Made by a program: the position numbers and the translations under genes. This document shows positions 29,745-38,584 of a DNA stretch of 64,000 nt, piece after piece. Every line of letters begins with the position of its first letter. Positions within the stretch are counted from its first letter, which is position 1. The stretch covers positions 7,759,962 to 7,823,961 of the forward strand of contig NC_067208.1 of the NCBI RefSeq assembly GCF_026262505.1, read 5' to 3'. This DNA comes from Trichomonas vaginalis G3. Lineage: Eukaryota > Parabasalia > Trichomonadida > Trichomonadidae. The notes beneath the pieces were generated by a model. That model searched no databases. It was given only the letters and a program-made list of their open reading frames with translations, and was not told where the DNA came from.

Positions 29745-29775
29745 TACTGTCTTTACATAAAAGATAAAAAAATAA
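29745..29775 (-). promoter_or_regulatory. Duplicated leader of KilA-N gene 2
   Basis: Same leader as at 29047-29079: a TTTTTATCTT box, then TATGTAAAGACAGTA, then the ATG. Confidence 0.6.
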
Positions 29776-29839
29776 ATAAAAATAAAACTAACTTTATTTT
29801 TATCTTTTATGAAAATTCATGAAATTTGGTCATTTTCAG

Positions 29840-29910
29840 CAAAAATAATGTTTAGGTGAATAGGTGAGATCTCACCCGTTTTCTCACCCGTTTTCTCACC
29901 TGTTTTTTCA
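29840..29910. repeat. Palindrome repeat unit 3 (GGTGAGATCTCACC)
   Basis: The palindrome is at 29863-29876, followed by three copies of a CCGTTTTCTCAC-like unit. It lies between the 29908-30852 gene and the second KilA-N gene. Confidence 0.8.
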
Positions 29911-30852
29911 CAAGCGTTTTACATGAATTGTACGATGTATATTTGAAATCCTAAACAATTTCGTAGCTTCTATTTCTTCTTTTAGTACATCGAATGTTTT
30001 AATCATGCCGAAAGTCTCTTTATATTTCTTCTTGACGTCAGACAGAAGGAAATCTTCTGCTGTTGAATAGTTTTTATTAAGAAATGTTAACATATCCATT
30101 TTATCTTCTGCTGGCTTTTCTGTTTCTTTCTTTAAGTCTGCATAGTCGTTTCGCATTCTTTCTATCTCTTTGACTGAGTAGTTATATTTTCTTATTGCTG
30201 CTTTACATTTTGAACATTGCGGCATCATTTTTGCGTTATACATTGAAATAAAACCAGCTAGAACAACTAAGGCGTCAATGGTTTTCTTTAACTCAAAAGC
30301 TGCTGGTTTTATCTGTTCATTCCATACCTTACCTCTTCTATCTTTATCTCTTATCTGCCATACACATTTTGCAACTAATGAAACAAAGTTGTCGTATGTC
30401 TTAAATTCTTCGGATTTGTAAAGGTCAGAAATATTTTTATAAACCATGTCGCAATCTTTGTCCATAACTTTATGGTTACAATGATATCCTAGAAACTCAT
30501 AGTTTACCTTTCGTATGAACTTCTTTATTTCTACCGAGTCAGTTGCTTTGACTTCAATTTCGTCAAATTCGGGAATGGTTAGTTTTTGTTGCTGAATTTC
30601 AGGTAGTTTAGGTAAATGGTCGATGAGGTCCTGCATGTCATAAAGATATTCTTCATTTTCTTCATCCTGTGCGGTACAGTCTAAATTACTTGTTAACAGT
30701 TCTTGCTTTATCTTCTGGATTTTTGTTTCGAAAGTATATGAAGAAGGAATGAAGTTTTTCATCTCTACCAACATTGACGTAGGATTCATGACTAGCGAGT
30801 TTGGTGCTGTAGTTGTGGCTTGAATTGTTGTTGTGCCGATTGTTGAAATCAT
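29908..30852 (-). CDS. Element B protein, unknown function
   Basis: A 314-residue open protein starting at the ATG at 30852. The N-terminal 40 residues are Thr/Ser-rich; the rest is mostly helical and charged. A CSKC pair near residue 216 and two single Cys/His residues near 122-134 (GYHCNHK, DCDMV) could form a small metal site, but spacing is not diagnostic. It lies between the integrase and the KilA-N genes on the same strand. No known Maverick gene is recognised. Confidence 0.5.
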   Translation of the reverse strand: MISTIGTTTIQATTTAPNSLVMNPTSMLVEMKNFIPSSYTFETKIQKIKQELLTSNLDCTAQDEENEEYLYDMQDLIDHLPKLPEIQQQKLTIPEFDEIEVKATDSVEIKKFIRKVNYEFLGYHCNHKVMDKDCDMVYKNISDLYKSEEFKTYDNFVSLVAKCVWQIRDKDRRGKVWNEQIKPAAFELKKTIDALVVLAGFISMYNAKMMPQCSKCKAAIRKYNYSVKEIERMRNDYADLKKETEKPAEDKMDMLTFLNKNYSTAEDFLLSDVKKKYKETFGMIKTFDVLKEEIEATKLFRISNIHRTIHVKRL

Positions 30853-30934
30853 ATCTTTTATACAAAATAAAAAAAATAAATAAAAATAAAACTAACTTTA
30901 TTTTTTCTATCTTAAGGAAATTCATGAAAATTCA

Positions 30935-30998
30935 TGAGGGTGAAAAAAGAGGTGAAAAAACGGGTGAGATCTCACCACTTCACCTAAATTTATTTTTG
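30935..30998. repeat. Palindrome repeat unit 4 (GGTGAGATCTCACC)
   Basis: The palindrome is at 30963-30976, in the opposite orientation to units 1-3. It has GGTGAAAAAA repeats on its left and CACTTCACCTAAATTTA on its right, upstream of the 30852 start. Confidence 0.8.
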
Positions 30999-31085
30999 GT
31001 GTAAATTTATGATAAAAATAAATGGTACCATTAATGATATCATGACTGTTCTCATTCATGTCTGATTTACATCTAATGAAAAAGT

Positions 31086-32166
31086 TTAGAAGAATTTTCT
31101 TATTCTTTCTGGCATATTTTTGTCTTTCCAGTACTCCCGCTCTAATGGTCCCAGATGTGTTGGCTTTGACTCTCTCAAGTTCTTAGATGGTATAACATCT
31201 TCAACGCCTCCTTCATATCTTACTTTATAAGTGTCATCGTTTATGTTATAGCCAAGTATTTCAATAACCACTCCTCGCTTTGCTTCGTCAATGGTTTCAG
31301 CAAGTTTGCCATTACTACTTTCGACTAATTTATGACGAGGGTAAAACGCAATAGAGTCGTCAGCAGCTTTTATAAGATATCCATTACCTCGCGTAGAGTC
31401 TACGATATAATAGTTTCTACTTAACCTTAAACGTTTCTTTGTCAACGGGTTGTCGTCAAGAACTACACGAACTTTTGTACCAGGAATGAGGGTAAATTGT
31501 GTTGAATTTCTGATATTTTGTGTTTGGCTTCGTTTCTTTTGTATATACTTTTCTTCTTGTTGTTGTGTCATTGAATTTGGTGTATGTCCTGTTGTAGAAT
31601 GTGTTGAGGAATTATATACTTCGAGAAAATGTTTCATTGTTTCTTCGGTAAAGTCTCGCTCTTGATTTAAATCTCTGAGAGTCTTATGAAGCGGTTTATG
31701 ATGCCGAGTATGTTATGGTTATGGTCTTCAGTAGTGTAGTGAGTTATGTTATGCTTAATGAGAAATTCTGTGATTTCGTTGCTGAGGTATGCTGAATCTG
31801 GTCTGATGTTAAAGTACTTGGGCTATGTTCTGCTACAAACTTTTGTAAAACTCTTAACACTTCACGAGTTCCTTTATTCATTGGATATGCATATGCTTTA
31901 CGAGTGTTAACATTTATGAAGATGAGGAATGGTTTATGTCCTCCTTTTCTGCTTTGAATGAGAGTGTCAAATTGGTATGCGTCAGGAGTGTTGGAGTAAA
32001 TTGGTAAAAAGTAGTCGTAAGGATTTATTTTTGTTTGATGTACAACATTTTTGTCAAAGAACCTTTTCACTTCAGCTCTGTTAGTAAATCCCGAACTCTT
32101 TGCTGCTTCATTGAACTTCTTAAATGACCTCCATGGATGTTGTTCGAATACTTCTTTCAAGCTCAT
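31086..32166 (-). pseudogene. Retroviral-type integrase of element B, fossil
   Basis: Minus-strand locus with the parts of the Polinton integrase: an N-terminal region with a conserved DAYQFDTLIQ (first catalytic Asp region) and FINVNTRKAYAYP near 31900-32000, and a C-terminal part with YNSSTHSTTGHTPNSM followed by an SH3/chromodomain-like stretch (TYKVRYEGGVEDVIPSKNL). Such integrases cut and join element ends to chromosomal DNA, leaving a 6-bp target duplication. The locus looks broken, with about two breaks. Confidence 0.85.
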
Positions 32167-32234
32167 TTATGTAAAGTTAAAGATTTCATTGAACGCGGTA
32201 AGCCTAGATCCTTTGAGTCAAGGCTCAAGTGTGT

Positions 32235-33230
32235 TTATTGAACGCGGTACCATGCGAATATAGTCACAAATGGTGGCATATAATCTGCACCCGAGCCTGT
32301 TGGATTTGTTGTGAAAGTGTGTGAATGATTTCCTCCTGGTTCAGTTGGTCGAAAAGTCTTTTTTGCCGAATGGTTATAATCTGGAGATAAAACGTCATTG
32401 CCAGCACAATATTCTGAGTTGTATAATGGATGGTCTCTTAATGAGTGACTATGGTCACCAGAAAAGTTTGTAGTTCCTGTATGAGTGTGCGGTGGAAGGT
32501 TTGCTTCTTTAATTTTCTTCGAACCACCTGTTTGATTTGAAGAGTTAGCACAGTATAAGAATTTGTCTACAATCTGCTGCCATGTACCAAAACCCAGAAC
32601 TGTTGCTGGATTTGTTGAGTTCATTGATGTATAAATAGAACCAACAGGATATAATGTTCGAAGTATTTCAGTCTTTAATGTTTGAAGCTCTGTTTTGTCA
32701 GCTTTACTATCTAACATTGCTGGTAGTTCGTATGCTTCAAAGTTTCTGGCATGATCTTCGATATTCCTGCAACTCTTATCTAAATTGTTAAGAGTATCTT
32801 TTACGCTTGTACTCGGATTCTCTAAAGGTGCATTTGAACCCAAATCATAGTTCAATATTATGTCGTCTGCTCTAACAGTAGTGAAGGATTTATGTGTATG
32901 TTCTTTGTCAGCTTTACTATCTAACATTGCTGGTAGTTCGTATGCTTCAAAGTTTCTGGCATGATCTTCGATATTCCTGCAACTCTTATCTAAATTGTTA
33001 AGAGTATCTTTTACGCTTGTACTCGGATTCTCTAAAGGTGCATTTGAACCCAAATCATAGTTCAATATTATGTCGTCTGCTCTAACAGTAGTGAAGGATT
33101 TATGTGTATGTTCTTTGTCAGCTTTACTATTTAATGTAGCTTGAAGTTCATTTATATCGGAGATATTGTGTTTATGAGATTTCAAAACTTTGTTCATTGC
33201 TTCGAGTTCAACTTTGAATGTTTCATTCAT
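32235..33230 (-). CDS. Phage-tail-fibre-like protein with internal repeats
   Basis: A 331-residue protein. Residues 25-180 hold two identical 70-residue repeats (KADKEHTHKSFTT... ELPAMLDS) of helical, fibre-like character. Residues 190-331 match the C-terminal module of phage tail-collar and T4 gp10-like proteins: YPVGSIYTSMNSTNPATVLG, GTWQQI, many His and Gly (PPHTHTG, GDHSHS, GNHSHTF) and PFVTIFAWYRV at the end. In phages this module trimerises and sits on receptor-binding fibres, so it is a candidate spike or receptor-binding protein. Its first few codons overlap the mirrored MCP segment of the right arm, so the present start may be secondary; an internal ATG follows at residue 12. Confidence 0.75.
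   Translation of the reverse strand: MNETFKVELEAMNKVLKSHKHNISDINELQATLNSKADKEHTHKSFTTVRADDIILNYDLGSNAPLENPSTSVKDTLNNLDKSCRNIEDHARNFEAYELPAMLDSKADKEHTHKSFTTVRADDIILNYDLGSNAPLENPSTSVKDTLNNLDKSCRNIEDHARNFEAYELPAMLDSKADKTELQTLKTEILRTLYPVGSIYTSMNSTNPATVLGFGTWQQIVDKFLYCANSSNQTGGSKKIKEANLPPHTHTGTTNFSGDHSHSLRDHPLYNSEYCAGNDVLSPDYNHSAKKTFRPTEPGGNHSHTFTTNPTGSGADYMPPFVTIFAWYRVQ
32701..33120. repeat. Two identical 210-bp tandem repeats in the fibre gene
   Basis: Bases 32701-32910 and 32911-33120 appear identical, in frame (70 codons), and a third partial unit follows (GCTTTACTAT). Perfect identity implies a recent duplication or ongoing homogenisation. Confidence 0.9.
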
Positions 33231-33914
33231 CCAAAGTCATTCTCTTTAGACCCTAACATTTATACAGAACTTGTAGAACATTATACAAACGAGGCTTTAT
33301 GTTTTCCTGTTAAAGTTATGGATTGGATTCCTATGGACGGTTCATTCTCAAAGAATACAGATAGTTCAAGTGCAACATTTACAGCAGCTTATACGCCTAT
33401 TAATGTTAAAAGTATTTGGGCACTATTTAGAAAGAAAGACAACTATTATGTTAATTTTGAGAACCCTAAGTTTAAATATCTTCAGCTTTCCATGGGAGCT
33501 TATGGAAATATGCCTGCAGAACCTGAAAAATCATATGGACCTGTATTTTATGAAATGGTTGCGAACGCTTGCAATACAAACAATGATATGATAGGATTTA
33601 ATGAAGATGTTATGAGGTCATTGGTGGATGATGGTAGTGTGGAACATAAATGGGATAGCTATGACAACACACATTTCTTATGTGGTTTTCCAACAGAAGT
33701 GGACTTTTGCTTCCAGCAAGGTCAAACATCTACTGCTCCAATAACATACAAATTGTCTGTTAAAGGACCTATTGAACTAGCAACTGAAAATGTACCAAAG
33801 CCACTTATTGGATTTATGAGGGATTGTTGCTTTGCCATTCAGGTGCGTGCTAATGGCATACCAATAATAAGACTTGACGACTATAACTTAGCAACTGACG
33901 ACAGTGAGGAATAA
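33215..33914 (+). pseudogene. Partial MCP gene in the right arm of B
   Basis: Carries about the last 230 codons of the MCP (from FIHPKSFSLDPN on) with sequence nearly identical to 20187-20838. It is a fragment created by the arm duplication. It has no known start of its own. Confidence 0.8.
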
Positions 33915-33944
33915 AGGATGAACGTTTATTTTTAAAGCTTATAA

Positions 33945-34385
33945 ATGAGTTCTTCATCAAGCTCTCGTGAACCTTCACCATCTATGAAACAAACTTTACC
34001 AAACGATTATGGAGCACCTATTGAATATTTCTTACGAGCTGCACAATGGCAAAGAGCAGTCTCACCAAGGTTAGGTGTTCCACCAGCTCCTGTCAAAAAT
34101 AGCATTTGGTCAAGTCCTTATATAAGATATGGTCTCCCACTAGGTTTGCTAGCTACAGCAGGAGCAGTTATGATGTTGAAAAGAAATAAAGCAAATGTTG
34201 TAAATAATACTGAAGTAGCTGAAGTTAAACAAACTCCAACACCTTCACAAGCAAAACCTTCAATGACTCCTGAACCTATGGAAGTACAAACTCCTGTTCA
34301 AAAGTCAACTCCTAAACCGACTCCAACATTTAAACCAGAACCTACTCCTCAAATAAATCGTAAAACTCCTGCGTTTCCTTACTGA
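33945..34385 (+). CDS. Membrane-anchored Pro/Thr-rich protein of B (right copy)
   Basis: Identical in protein to the 19671-20111 gene: Ser-rich start, one transmembrane helix at about 64-82, and a Pro/Thr/Lys-rich tail. It starts about 10 bases after a T-rich box (TTTATTTTTAAAG). See the left copy. Confidence 0.6.
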   Translation: MSSSSSSREPSPSMKQTLPNDYGAPIEYFLRAAQWQRAVSPRLGVPPAPVKNSIWSSPYIRYGLPLGLLATAGAVMMLKRNKANVVNNTEVAEVKQTPTPSQAKPSMTPEPMEVQTPVQKSTPKPTPTFKPEPTPQINRKTPAFPY

Positions 34386-34433
34386 AAAAATAACGTTATT
34401 TTTATTTAATATTAAAATTTTTATTTGATTGAA

Positions 34434-34670
34434 ATGACAAATAAAGTCACTGAAGCAATGAAACAAAAGTTTTTGGTAGAATACATTAAATCAGGAACTA
34501 TTCCAGAAGGTTTTTACATTCATACTATGAAGGATGGTAGAGTTCAGTTTAGAAAGATAAAGCAACCATTAGATAGAGAAGGTATATTAAGGAAGATTAA
34601 ACTTCATGAGGACAACATTGCTGAACTTAAGAAGAAGTTAGAAGAGTTGGAGAAAGGAAGAGAGTTATAA
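34434..34670 (+). CDS. Small basic coiled-coil protein of B (right copy)
   Basis: A 78-residue open frame from the ATG at 34434 (an ATG nine bases upstream is also possible). It has a basic helical start, a short beta-like centre and a Leu/Lys/Glu helix at the end (ELKKKLEELEKGREL). A TTTTTATTTG box lies just upstream. The left-arm copy looks broken. No family is recognised. Confidence 0.55.
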   Translation: MTNKVTEAMKQKFLVEYIKSGTIPEGFYIHTMKDGRVQFRKIKQPLDREGILRKIKLHEDNIAELKKKLEELEKGREL

Positions 34671-34684
34671 AGCAATGAATTCAA

Positions 34685-34740
34685 CAGGGTGAAAAAAGAG
34701 GTGAGATCTCACCACTTCACCTAAATTTATTTTTGTGCTA
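34685..34740. repeat. Palindrome repeat unit 5 (GGTGAGATCTCACC)
   Basis: Mirror image of unit 1, with the palindrome at 34700-34713. Confidence 0.8.
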
Positions 34741-34822
34741 TGTTTTCATACGTGTGAGGGTGGTGATATCATTTATTTTTAAGTTTATTTTTTATTTTAC
34801 TAAAAATTTTTATTTGGATGTA

Positions 34823-35107
34823 ATGACAGAACAAAAGCAACTCATACAAATCAAAACATATAACAAACATACATTTAAACATTTATTCTTCCTTCCTGAG
34901 CATAACATGTTCTTTCAAATACATCCGAGACCAGTTGACTTTTCATTGACTGTGTATAAAGATAGAAATAGTTATATCATTAAACCATACGATGACGAAG
35001 GTAAGTTATGTAAATTGTACGTTAAGAAGTTAGAGAAAGTTTATGGCTTCAAGTATGACTACAATAGGGTTAACACTGATGATGAAGATATTGAGGAAAA
35101 TTTATGA
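34823..35107 (+). CDS. Small element B protein, unknown (right copy)
   Basis: Identical in protein to the 18951-19235 gene: 94 residues, basic start, acidic end. A TTTTTATTTGG box lies about 7 bases upstream of the ATG. Confidence 0.55.
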   Translation: MTEQKQLIQIKTYNKHTFKHLFFLPEHNMFFQIHPRPVDFSLTVYKDRNSYIIKPYDDEGKLCKLYVKKLEKVYGFKYDYNRVNTDDEDIEENL

Positions 35108-35231
35108 GAACATTAGTGAAGTTGTTAGTGAGAACGATAGTGAGGTGAAATTGTTGGCGGCTTTGTAAATATTTAAGGTTAAGTTAGTTTTTGCGTTCAT
35201 GTTGTAAAATATATGTTAACGGTTTTGTAAA

Positions 35232-35726
35232 GTGTCAAATTCACAAGTACTGGGTAAGGTGGAACGCAGTGCCACCATACCCAAGACTTGTATACTAACT
35301 ACAAAATGGTTTGAATGTTATACGACAACACAATTTGAATTCGACTTTCTCGAATTCAACGCAGCAACCATTCATATCATTGCTCTTTACCTTTCCGAAC
35401 AACAACAAGACCTCGCAGATGGAGATGTTGTTACTGTCGTCATGAAAACTCCTGAACAATTCGGAAAAAAGAAGTCTCTAATTGCCAAATTCGTTCCAGG
35501 ACATCAGCTTTTCCAACGCACAGAAGTCTTCTGTATTCCTGGAACTAAGTTCTTTGTCAGGAGCGAACTCAAAGAAAGATATAATGTGTCATTCAATTAC
35601 ACATTATATAATGTTTTCGACCCAGAAGAAGGCTTCTTCCCAGAAGCAATGGAGGAGGAAGAAGAGGAGGAGGAAATACAAGACTCTATCCAAGAAGAGT
35701 CCTCCGAATTCACACCAGAAGACTAA
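35232..35726 (+). pseudogene. C-terminal half of the element terminal gene (right copy, B)
   Basis: Mirror copy of 18332-18826: the last 140 codons of the terminal gene with the Glu-run tail, joined to an unrelated upstream segment. Treated as a fossil of the full gene seen at 54884-55783. Confidence 0.65.
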
Positions 35727-35767
35727 CAATTTTCCGAATAAAAACTTCATTTATACTAAACATCTTC

Positions 35768-35800
35768 GGGGCTAGAGGGCGCAACGCGCCTGGAAGCCCC
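35768..35800. repeat. GC-rich terminal stem-loop (right end of B)
   Basis: GGGGCT/AGCCCC outer stem with a GGCGC/GCGCC inner stem, 13 bases from the element end at 35813. Counterpart of 18259-18290. Confidence 0.78.
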
Positions 35801-35813
35801 ACTTACCTGACCT

Positions 35814-37185
35814 AAAATCGAAAATTTAATAAAGGAGAGATAAAATTATTGTAGTATTCAATTGAAAAATTTTATAAAATAAGGAATATTGGTAAACAAA
35901 TAAGTTTCATCAAAAAAAAGGAAAATAAAAATATAAAAATTGAAATAAAAACAGAAATATAAAATATTTTTAAAATGCAAAAAAGTTTCATACTAATCGT
36001 TTTTGTATAATATTTATCATTGAAAGATTATTGAAAGATATTTTGAAAGAAATCGAAAGAGTTAAGAAATATTGAGAAGAAGGACAATTGAATGAATTTT
36101 TGGCCGATTGTGCTATGCAAAGTTGATGATAATTGCAGGAAATTTTGAGATTTTCGAGGTTTTGGAGGGTGTGAGTACTATTATATGTAATAGTATCTCA
36201 CACCCTCCAATTCATCCTATGGCGTCGAGAAAATTTTGGTGAAATGCGACGACATTTCACCAAAATTTCTCGGCGCCATATAGAGAACTAGAGTCTGCGA
36301 GGTACTGATTCTATCTATGTACCTCGCAGACCCTAGTTCTCAGCCAAAATGGCTAAAAATTGCTCGTATTGTTTGCCATGTAAACTGTCACTTTTTGAGG
36401 AGATTTGACGTTCTGTCAAATCTCCTTTTTTCGTATATAAGAATAAAACGAGTCCTCTCAAAAATGTCCGCCTTTTGAAAGACTTGATCCTCATCCTAAA
36501 GTTATGCAAATTAACCTCAGAAATTCAAAATTTGCATAACTATATAATTATTTCTCTGCAACGAATGCATCAACCATCAACGTAGATAATACACCATTTA
36601 CATGGTTCAATTCAGATTAATAAATGATAAAACAATACGCAATGCCCAACAAACAGTATGGAGTCCATATTTGGAGAGAAGTGATATCATTTATTCAAAA
36701 TATTTTCGGTTTTAATAATAATTGGTTGCATGTATTTGACTGATAAAAAATGTAAAATTTCGGATTGCAAATTGAAAATTGAATGAAAATTGATGTCATA
36801 ATGATCCGAAATTGATATCTCTTTCAGACGATCCATTCGGATTTTATGTAGGATAAGATCACAAAATAGCAATGGTATGCCTTCATTATGATGGCATATC
36901 TAAATTATTCTTTCAGTTTCATTTTCGTATAAGCTCAAAAGGAATGTTTACGATTTTGATCATTTAAACTCATCTTTCTCATTGATTTTTTGATCTGTTA
37001 AGCCTTATGTTACATTATTTTCTTTTGAAAATGAAATGTGCTGTGATTTTCTCTGTTTTGTCATTTTTTGAGGTAAATAAACTTGGAACGTTGATCTTAT
37101 GCGTTTGACTTGCAATAATGCAAGCATTTCATATGATTCTTTGATAAAATTCGAGATCAGAATTAATCAAAAGATGTAGCTAACT
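35814..37185. repeat. Right copy of duplicated flank DNA
   Basis: Mirror copy of 16876-18246. No gene is seen. After 37185 the sequence is no longer matched by the left side. It holds the second five-hairpin cluster. Confidence 0.9.
36163..36541. repeat. Cluster of five hairpins (right copy)
   Basis: Mirror copy of the 17520-17897 cluster, with the five stem-loops in reverse order. Confidence 0.85.
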
Positions 37186-37284
37186 GAAATTAGTAAGTTT
37201 ATTTCTTATTGGCTAGATAAAGCAATATGATATGAATTATCAAATTGAGATATCTTAGATTTTGGGCAGCTAAGCGACCAAACG

Positions 37285-37488
37285 ATGTTTGTTTTATTCT
37301 TCTTCTTTACTACCTTAATAGGATGTATCGGTCCAAGAAAGCCAAATGCTGAGCAATCCAGCTGGGAAGAGTACGAAAAGAAGATGGGAGGAAAAGATAA
37401 TTGTCATGGTTCAATTTGTTCAAAAGAAAAACCTGCACCAGCAAGCCCTGAAGTAAAAGAAGTTGATAAGCCGAAGAAAGACTTATGA
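37285..37488 (+). CDS. Possible small secreted or lipid-anchored protein
   Basis: A 67-residue frame beginning with a strongly hydrophobic segment (FVLFFFFTTLIGCIG), which could be a signal peptide or membrane anchor; a Cys follows in a lipobox-like place, though this is a eukaryote. The rest is Lys/Pro/Glu-rich with two Cys residues. It lies just outside the duplicated flank. The frame is short and no family is recognised, so it may be spurious. Confidence 0.35.
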   Translation: MFVLFFFFTTLIGCIGPRKPNAEQSSWEEYEKKMGGKDNCHGSICSKEKPAPASPEVKEVDKPKKDL

Positions 37489-37921
37489 TATCCATAACTC
37501 TTTAAGCTTAGAAGAACTTTAATTTCAAAAACTTATCAAAACAACTTTATTACAGTTTGAAATATGTTCCAAATTGTAAATCCTATATACTTCAACCTCA
37601 TTCAATACTATCTTCTTTGATTTGTACAAATTAAATAGTTTATGTTTTTTAACATTCATTGCTTGTTATATTTTTGCAGATGCTTGGCTACCAGTTGTTA
37701 TAATAGATGCAATCTCTTTGATTGGTAATCTAACAATGAGGTCTTGAGGATTTGATCTCTTTTTTTAGAATTTAATTAATGATTTCAACATAAGATATAT
37801 GTGTGTGCCATCAAGGTCTTCAAAAATCTATCGAACACTGTATCTTGAAAAAAATTAAGGAAATCAAATTTAAAATAAAAGCATAGCTTTGATAATTGTT
37901 TACAAAATAATCTACTGGCAG
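37489..37921. other. Gene-free host spacer
   Basis: About 430 bases of AT-rich DNA between the small plus-strand frame and the R-SNARE gene end. I see no RNA gene, repeat or hairpin of note. Confidence 0.6.
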
Positions 37922-38584
37922 TTAGTTACTCTTTTCCTTTATGCAGCGTGGCTTCAAATTCATTCCGCCGCAAATTAATGCAAGAAGGAAATAAAATACA
38001 ATGAAGATTACAAGGAACCAGAATAAAAGCTCCTTGTAGTATTTGCAACGCATTTGATTCTTTAACTGAGTTGATGCCTGCTTGAAATCTTCACTATTTG
38101 ATAATAACTGCTGGGATTTATCATCAAGGTCTTCGAGCTGATTTCCACGGCTGTATGCTTTCGTCATTGCATCTGTTAACTCTGCTTGTGTTTGTTCTAA
38201 CGTTTGTTGAATAGCTTTTGTCTTGTATGCTGGATTAGCAAAAGATCTTGTAAATTCGCCGAATGCTTCTTGGAATTGCTTATCGTATATATGACTTGTA
38301 GGAGTTACAGTCGATCCACCGATTGTTGGACCCCAACGGTGAGAAATAGCATCTAAATAATTAAGAGGGACTCTTCTGTCTTCTGTTTGAGGTGTTACGC
38401 ATACAAATATTAAAGATGAAAGAGAAAGAAATGAAAATATGTAATTTGATGAGATAACTTGTTCTGTTTTTGCAGATGCTTGAGGTAAGAGCTTAAGAAC
38501 CTCCTTTTCGAAGTCAGCCTTATCAACAACTAAAGATGCAATCATTGTTCTGTCCTTAACAACAGCTGCATAAAGAATTGTCAT
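37922..38584 (-). CDS. Longin-type R-SNARE (VAMP7/Ykt6-like)
   Basis: A 220-residue membrane-fusion protein. Residues 1-115 fit a longin domain (MTILYAAVVKDRTMIAS start). Residues 125-183 form the SNARE motif, with SRGNQLEDLDDKSQQLL giving the central Arg and the heptad layers of R-SNAREs. Residues 186-210 are a strong transmembrane anchor (LLFWFLVIFIVFYFLLALI) with a short basic tail, as in VAMP7-like proteins. It would pair with Q-SNAREs to drive vesicle fusion on endolysosomal or plasma membranes. A TCATTTTT motif lies 10-13 bases upstream of the ATG at 38584, like the trichomonad initiator. Confidence 0.85.
   Translation of the reverse strand: MTILYAAVVKDRTMIASLVVDKADFEKEVLKLLPQASAKTEQVISSNYIFSFLSLSSLIFVCVTPQTEDRRVPLNYLDAISHRWGPTIGGSTVTPTSHIYDKQFQEAFGEFTRSFANPAYKTKAIQQTLEQTQAELTDAMTKAYSRGNQLEDLDDKSQQLLSNSEDFKQASTQLKNQMRCKYYKELLFWFLVIFIVFYFLLALICGGMNLKPRCIKEKSN

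Larger units (their letters stand above)
18247..35813. mobile_element. Maverick/Polinton-family element B, both ends present, degraded
   Basis: A 17.6-kb element with matching termini beginning AGGTCAG and ending CTGACCT, in keeping with the AG...CT ends of Polintons. It carries an MCP, small structural genes, a family B polymerase, a retroviral-type integrase, two KilA-N genes, a tail-fibre-like gene and terminal repeats of about 2.6 kb. Polymerase and integrase genes look broken; I count roughly ten breaks overall. No packaging ATPase or adenain-type protease was recognised. The bases flanking the two ends are inverted copies of each other rather than a direct 6-bp target duplication. Confidence 0.88.
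33215..35813. repeat. Right inverted arm inside element B
   Basis: Mirror copy of 18247-20838. Its inner edge (33215) lies in what was MCP coding sequence and abuts the 5' end of the fibre gene. Four small genes are carried in full. Confidence 0.9.

Noticed and set aside
35290-35310. ACTAAC next to TACAAAATGG as a trichomonad intron branch and acceptor site
   Set aside because: The known consensus ACTAACACACAG is not matched and no GTATGT-type donor lies upstream. The position is better explained as a recombination boundary.
18247-35813. A 6-bp target-site duplication for B
   Set aside because: The bases outside the two ends are inverse copies, not a direct repeat.
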